Below are positions 58,286-64,000 of a stretch of DNA of 64,000 nucleotides, piece after piece. The stretch comes from Viola odorata (Eukaryota; Streptophyta; Magnoliopsida; Malpighiales; Violaceae). A program made the position numbers and the translations under genes. Location: positions 56,523,002 to 56,587,001 of the forward strand of contig OY829542.1 of the NCBI GenBank assembly GCA_963691705.1. Reading direction: 5' to 3'. The first letter of the stretch is position 1; each line of letters opens with the position of its first letter. The notes under the pieces were generated by a model. That model saw nothing but the letters and a program-made list of their open reading frames with translations, did not search any database and was not told where the DNA came from.

Positions 58286-60035
58286 AAGAAAGAAAACATA
58301 ATATGACTAGAAGTATGCAAGGCCAAATCCTAGGTCGAGTAGGACTTGGCTTTCTGATTGAGCTTAATTTGTGTTAGTTTTACCACTATTTTCATGCATC
58401 TTGAATGGTGATTTTTGCAAAAAACAGTCCTGAAGAGCAAAAATAGAAAAGGGGGCAGAAAAGGGTTATTTTTGGGCAGAATGGAGCAAACACCTTTCTT
58501 GACCACTCTCTTGGCCAAGAGGAGCCGTTTGGGGTGAGCCGTTTGGGGTGGCAGGAGATTCTGTCTTTCCGAGCGATACTTGCAAAAGATGTCTAATGCG
58601 ATTATGATTGCTGGTCTTATCTGCAGAAGAGTTGAAGTGACATCCTTCCTTCTTTATCTCAGCTTTATAGACTTCTAATCGGAGAGTAAGAGTTATTAAA
58701 TACAATTAGAGTTTAATTAATATTTTTTTTTTTTTTAGAGATATTATTAAGGGAGGAAACTATATATAGTCTCCCTAGGGTTTTAGAGGAAGATGACCAT
58801 AACGTCCAGCAACCTCTCTTCTCTTTTCTCTGGTTTTGAACTTGTTTCTCCTGTCGTCTTCAATCTTAAAGACGCAGTGGTTTTATATTTAAACGGTTTT
58901 ATTGTTTTCTTTATTCTTCTTGTTTTTCTCTAGCTAACCTTTTTTTATTCCTGGTAAAGGCAATTAAAGTTATGATTCTAAGTATTTGTCAGATCTAAAT
59001 TGCTCTTCTTAATTTCTATGTGTGCATATATTTATTTTCTAAAATACTTGAGCACTTTTCATATTAGGTTTATGTCTGATCAAGCTAGATTTTAATATAA
59101 AACCGTCATTTTTTTTTGTTATGGCAACCCTTGTTTGGGCCATTTACGGACCAAGAGGATCGAAGTAGACAAACTAGCGCTAAAGGATTTACCGCAAACT
59201 AGCCCTGAGTAAGCTAGTAGAGAATTGTATTTAGGTTGAAGCCCCGATTGACAACCGAGGTGCCAAGATTTAAATTTGTCTTCCCCTATTCAACAATCAA
59301 TCAATTTTAATAAACCCTTTAACCAACAAGGTGCGTTGATTAGGAATCATCTCTAAGGGTACCTGAGATGGTTTTGAAACAGGAGGGAAGTAGGAGTCAT
59401 AAGCGTACATTGATTCTATAGCAATTCTGTAGACTAGAAAGAAATATTTGTGCATCAATGATCGAATACTTATGAATCATAACTTGCTTTAGCCTTTACT
59501 AGAATTTTTTTTCTTCTTTTGATTGTTCGTTCTTGACCTGTTTCTTGGCCAAGAATAATATTCCTGGCCTGTTTCTTTTTATTTGCCTTTTCAATTCTTA
59601 GTTTTAAAACAAAAACTATCATTCACCTAAGTGTTTAAATCTGATCTTTTTATCTTATTTTAAGTCTACCCATTCTTTGTGGATTGAATATCTTACTACT
59701 ATTTGCAATCTTTTGTAGGTATTGATAAGTTGTATTTATTTTTTTACGGACTCGACACCCATCACTTTCCTACTTGGTCAACAACTCCTAGGCTAAATAG
59801 GACTAGGACTCCTACTTAGCCGATGACTCACAATCCAACTCCAACATGGATTTGGATTTAAAATGACTCAAAATAAATGATTGTTTCCTAATCCATAAAG
59901 GACAAGGATTTCAATCAAAAAATCTAGAATTTCTAAAATTATTACAAGTCTTGTATAGAATAGGTGAAAGATATGGAAAAAGTTGCAAACAACCCTCTTT
60001 CATACTATTGTAGTACAAGCGTCATTTTTGAGTCT
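58286..60035. mobile_element. Possible solo LTR between the inverted arms
   Basis: The 1.75-kb middle has no ORF. It has a TATATATAG box near 58763 followed by TCTCCCTAGGGTTTTAG and a long pyrimidine-rich leader. It also has GGTATTGATAAGTTG and GGACTCGACACCCATCA near 59720-59763, a style seen at the ends of plant gypsy LTRs. The exact ends are not resolved. Confidence 0.35.
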
Positions 60036-60039
60036 TCAA

Positions 60040-60450
60040 GTACTCCAATTGGCGTCTATTGAACTAACAGTGTTCTCATGTGATGCTTGAAGGATGGTGA
60101 CCAATCTTGGTTGCTTTCCCTCAAGATAGCTTCCTCGATTGTTGCTTTCTATCGTGATGTCGAACCGATATCTCTTTCGCCTCATCGGTTGCCTATAACT
60201 GTATGAAATAAACCAAATAATTTTAGAACACTTGAATAACCTACATCCATAGCTCTCTCCGTAGAATTTTCTTTTCCAAGCCTCGCTCGATTCTTGCCAC
60301 TTAAGAATAACTTGGAAATAATTATGGAAATCAAATATACCAATAACTAATTGCAAGTCAAGCTTCCTACATCTAGTGGACTTCTCTTCTTAAATAACAA
60401 ACTTTTCTTCATAAAAGTCAAATGTTCGAAGCTTATTTGTCAATAATCCC
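60040..60450 (+). repeat. Right arm of the long inverted repeat (repeat B family)
   Basis: Complement of 57968-58285, extending a further about 80 bp with similarity to 45700-45790 (TCAAGCTTCCTACAT...). Same orientation as copies 1 and 2 of repeat B. Confidence 0.8.
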
Positions 60451-63280
60451 AAGTCTGCCGCTGAGGGTGTTCCCAAGATGTTGGACGGTGATGTGAATCT
60501 TTTTGGCGGAACCATGAAGATGTCTACAAACAAGCTGAATGTGTTTGATTCCTAAGATCAAGAGTAAGGTGAGGTGCACATACATAGCAGGAGTGCTACT
60601 AAGGTTCTTTCATAATGAGGTTTAATATTGAGAGCTTTGCCATTGTGGGGGATGATAACTCCATGTTGGTAGTTGATTCGAGTCTTTCTGACAAGCTTTT
60701 GTCTATTTTGCATTTCTGGCGGGATTGCAAACATAGGTTCTTTAGGAGTTACCATTAGTTATGGGAATAACCGCTGCAGTGGCGTTCCAGCTGGTGATTC
60801 TGCTATGCAATCTATGAAAGTCTTTTAGTTACTTTCCTTCGTAGGATATCAGGTATCCTTCATGGACTTGACATTGAATTTCTCATTAAAGCGTGTTATA
60901 TTGTTCCGGTGGAATAAGAGCTTTCTCTCTACTTCCGACTATACTTGTCATTTGTCTTGAAAATTAGATAATTCTTCTGTTTCGTGTGGCGGTCAAGAAC
61001 GCAGCTAAAATGTGGCGACCAGGATCGCAACTAAAGATGGCGGCCAAGATGGAAACTAGGGATGGCTGTCAGGATGTCAGTTCTTTAGGTATTCCGGGGA
61101 GTGAACACTCTTAACAATCCACATGGATCATGATTCTGGGTTTTTGAACCTCCTGGAAGTTTTGTGATCTGACTGAAAGAAGGTTCTGTTGTCAAGCAGG
61201 CCTATGATCTCTCTACAGAAAAGTGGAGACTCCAATGGAGAGAACATCAGTCTTAGATCGTTAATTTTGGCGATGAAGTTCTAAGTGATTCTTTAACTTC
61301 TTCTTGAATAGTCATGAGTCTGACGATGGTTCTTCTAGGCTTATTACTGCTAGTTAAGCAATTGAGAGATCTCGTTGCGAGCTTCTAGAATCTAGCGATC
61401 TGCTAGGATTTGGCCAAACAATTGTAACAGAGTGACTCTTATCACCGATGCTAGGAGCGTGTAAATGAGATCTGAATTTTTTTAGAGTTGCGTATCATTT
61501 AAATGGAGTTTGGGGGCGATCTGGTGGATCTTCCTTTTGTCATATGTTGTTATGATTGGAGACCCGTAACCTTATTCGTATGGGGACCAATATGATTTTC
61601 TCCATGAAGGGCAACGTGGTGTTGATATTGTGGATCTCAACCTTGTTGGTATGTTGATTCAGCAACTCATGTCTGATCGAGTTGATGTTACTTTTGGTGA
61701 ATCTATCTTACCTAGATCTGCCAAATTCGTGTGTGCCAGACTTGGATCTGCGACTTTCAGGTTTCAAGGAGCTTGCAGAACTCCTTGATTTTTCTGCGAA
61801 AGATTGTTACAAGAATAAAATATGAAAGGAGTTTAATCATGTTTTCGATACTTGTTTGGCGATTCATAAAAATGAGTATTTTTTTCGTTGTTGACTCTTT
61901 CTGTCTTTAGTATCTTTGCCCCCAACATGATCGTTCTACCTAATGATAGAATTTTCTTCATCACGTCAGATTAGATATTGTTCTTGTAACTGCTAAACAC
62001 AATTGATAAAGATCCCCTTCTTCTAGCGTCAAATGTTGAGCCACGAAAAATATCTCATCGTGAGACGCGTAATAAATAAGATATTAGTAAATAATCTCAT
62101 AAGAATTGTACAAAGTATTTGAGAGTAAGAGTTATGGAGTATTTCTGATGAACTAGCTTCCTGGCAGATCGGCAGATTCGGCTATGAAGGATCTGTGACC
62201 TTGAGGATATTCTAAGAAGATATATCATGAAACCTGGGGAAAGCTGACAAGATCCTCAGGCTTGCCAATCTTTTCCTCCACGCATCAAAGAAAGAAAACA
62301 CCATTGGGGCCACTACGATGCTCAAGTTAGATAGTAATTGAGGTGGTTTACATGCTAGGTGTCGCATTGTGGGCGTACCTTATGATGGAGATGACCCATG
62401 ATATTTATAGTGCTTAGTAGCAATTTGGAGAAGTTTGCCAACATGGCGGTAGAGTTGGAGTAGGATTCTACCAACTTGGTGGCAAAACCCGAGGTGTATA
62501 AAGTACCCTTGTTAGAATAGGATAGTAGCTCATTAGAAGATGTATCTTATCCCTTAGATTTGTAGATGGAGGGTTCGATCCATTCTAGGATACTAGTTGC
62601 TGAATCCTAGTAGTACGAGGAGTCTAGTGATCCTGAGCTTCTTTACATAATTGAGCAAATAAAAACTGATATATCATGCTTTTTCTTATAGCCGGAGGTG
62701 GAATTCGAATATGAGTAAAACTCTTTACTAGTATTTTTACCACCAACAAAACAATGTTCTACATTAGCCATATATTTCATGTTTGAGAAAAAAAATTTGT
62801 GGTGTTATATTGTTAAGTGTTGCTACCCGATTTTTAACTTACGTCACAATTTTTTTTATTTTTATTGTTTATCATACTAATAGCTCGTCTACGTCAAATT
62901 TCTATCGATTTTTGATCGTGGACTATTTGTTTAAAATTGCTTGCTGTTTTCACGGGTTTGAGTTGCTGCCATGTTTGGGGTTTTATTGGGTTTGATTTGA
63001 GCGAGTTTTAAGGGTTGAGTCTCACCTTGGTCGCCGGCCATGGCGCCGACGACGTGAGAAGGAAGAAGAAGGAGTGTACTGGGCGGAAATTTAAGGAAAG
63101 AAAGGTTGTTTTAATTAAAATTTTGGGCTTGGATTTATTCCAAGCCCATTTTTTGTTGTCCAAAAATCAGAAGATGAGCCTAAGCCCGGCCCATTAAATT
63201 TTTTCGTATGTTTAAAACACCGCATTATTTTTGTGCTTTATTTAAATATTCGTATGCCATGATTATTTATTTATGCCATG
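60451..63280. other. Decayed, unassigned sequence
   Basis: This stretch is less AT-rich than its surroundings and shows short open frames with protein-like codon use, for example 61608-61785 and 60455-60555, broken by stops. It looks like an old coding element, but I recognise no domain. A four-unit, 25-bp repeat lies at 60988-61079. 62450-62730 is also unassigned. Confidence 0.4.
60988..61079. repeat. Short minisatellite, about 25-bp period, four degenerate units
   Basis: Variants of TGGCGGCCAGGATCGCAACTAAAGA follow one another. They differ at several positions, so the array is old. Confidence 0.6.
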
Positions 63281-64000
63281 TGTCGCACCCCCTTTTTTGG
63301 ATTTTTGCGCGACGCGGGTTTGGGACGAGATGTGAGATGAAATCAGACTCATCTCACATAATGCAATGAAGTCGCCACCCTATTTTGTTTCTAGATTTAG
63401 GGAACCTAATGTCATGGAATAAAAATAAAAAAAGCTAAGGCAAATTGGGTCTGAACCCGAGAACAGCGGTTCGGGGTCGTATTATGGACTCAGGAAGGTG
63501 TTAGGCACCCGAGTCACATGCAAAAAGGTTACCAGATAAAAGAGGTGTTTAAAATCATGTTTGAAAAATAAAAGTCCTACTTTAGTGATCATGCCCAATG
63601 AATTAATAAAATTCTAACAATTTTAAATATTCATGTATATATGCATATGTGCGGAAAAAGCGTGAAATAAATAAAAGAGTAAGAAAGGCGTACTTGTGAA
63701 GGGCATCGATTGATTTGCCCTACAAAGTCGAGATTATTAGTTCAGAAAAATGATAGTCAAAAAATAGATAAATATTTAACGACTTATTGCGAGTGAAATA
63801 ATTAATTTAGCAATTACATGCGAGCAGAATAGTTATTTAGGCATTCGAAGGCATGCAAAAATAATTAGTTAAATGGTACGAACATACGGATAATCGGCAT
63901 CGGAATTATCGTACGTAAGCGAAATAATTATTTGTTGACGATTAGACGCAAGCAAAATAATTAGACATGCAAAAACATATGAAAATAAATAAACATGCAA
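63281..64000 (+). mobile_element. Start of a retrotransposon LTR, running off the window
   Basis: Begins TGTCGCACCCCC and soon contains GAAGTCGCCACC, a TTTAGGGAACC word and GGAAGGTGTTAGGCACCCGAG. This is the familiar layout of a class of plant gypsy-type LTRs. The remainder is AT-rich with GCGAGC/AATAATTA-type repeats. No coding part is inside the window. Confidence 0.6.

Noticed and set aside
1..64000. tRNA or rRNA genes
   Set aside because: Scanned by eye for the tRNA A/B-box pattern and for conserved rRNA segments; none were convincing. A covariance-model search would settle this.

Overview
This is plant nuclear DNA from a eudicot. Genes are intron-rich, the sequence between them is AT-rich, and about half or more of the window is transposon-derived. 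The best taxonomic clue is a small secreted precursor at 16959-17366 (minus strand). Its signal peptide, pro-region and N-terminal repeat look like a cyclotide precursor, which points to Violaceae (Viola or a relative). This is inferred from family features, not from a database search.

Layout. 1-1760: remnant of a Ty3/gypsy polyprotein interrupted by a TRIM-like element. 1760-5235: non-coding DNA with a hAT-type MITE (8-bp target duplication). 5236-6350 (minus): a class B heat-shock factor (HSFB2-like) with two perfect heat-shock elements upstream. 8033-15066: a complete Mutator-like element (MULE) with 193-bp identical inverted ends and a perfect 9-bp target duplication. It carries a four-exon transposase, a GRF zinc-finger membrane protein, and a small Lys/Glu/Arg-rich ORF broken by an in-frame UGA. 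16959-17366: the cyclotide-like relic. 18200-19441: a frameshifted CHX-type cation/H+ antiporter pseudogene. 20664-21619: a Tourist-like MITE. 24465-26147 (plus): an intronless DEAD-box helicase like RH47/ISE1. 26695-27824 (minus): a CASP-like membrane protein. 28775-31504 (minus): a nine-exon UDP-glucose 4-epimerase. 33745-36933 (minus): a seven-exon three-repeat MYB (MYB3R) whose third exon reads out of frame by 2 bp. 40626-41300 and 52149-52823 (plus): two nearly identical thaumatin-like (PR-5) genes embedded in duplicated flanking DNA. 46-57 kb also holds CACTA-type termini, a 3.1-kb solo LTR with another element nested in it, a Stowaway-like MITE family and TRIM copies. 57.9-60.5 kb has a long inverted repeat. 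60.5-63.3 kb is decayed and unassigned. A retrotransposon LTR starts at 63281 and runs off the end.

The host genes are ordinary, independently transcribed plant genes and form no operon-like system. The most remarkable unit is the three-gene MULE. It appears young because its ends are identical, and it packs two accessory ORFs beside the transposase. The two PR-5 copies and the cyclotide-like relic are both defence-type secreted protein loci. The PR-5 pair shows a recent local duplication in repeat-rich DNA.

All exon borders were read by eye from GT/AG sites and reading-frame continuity. No transcript or database evidence was available.
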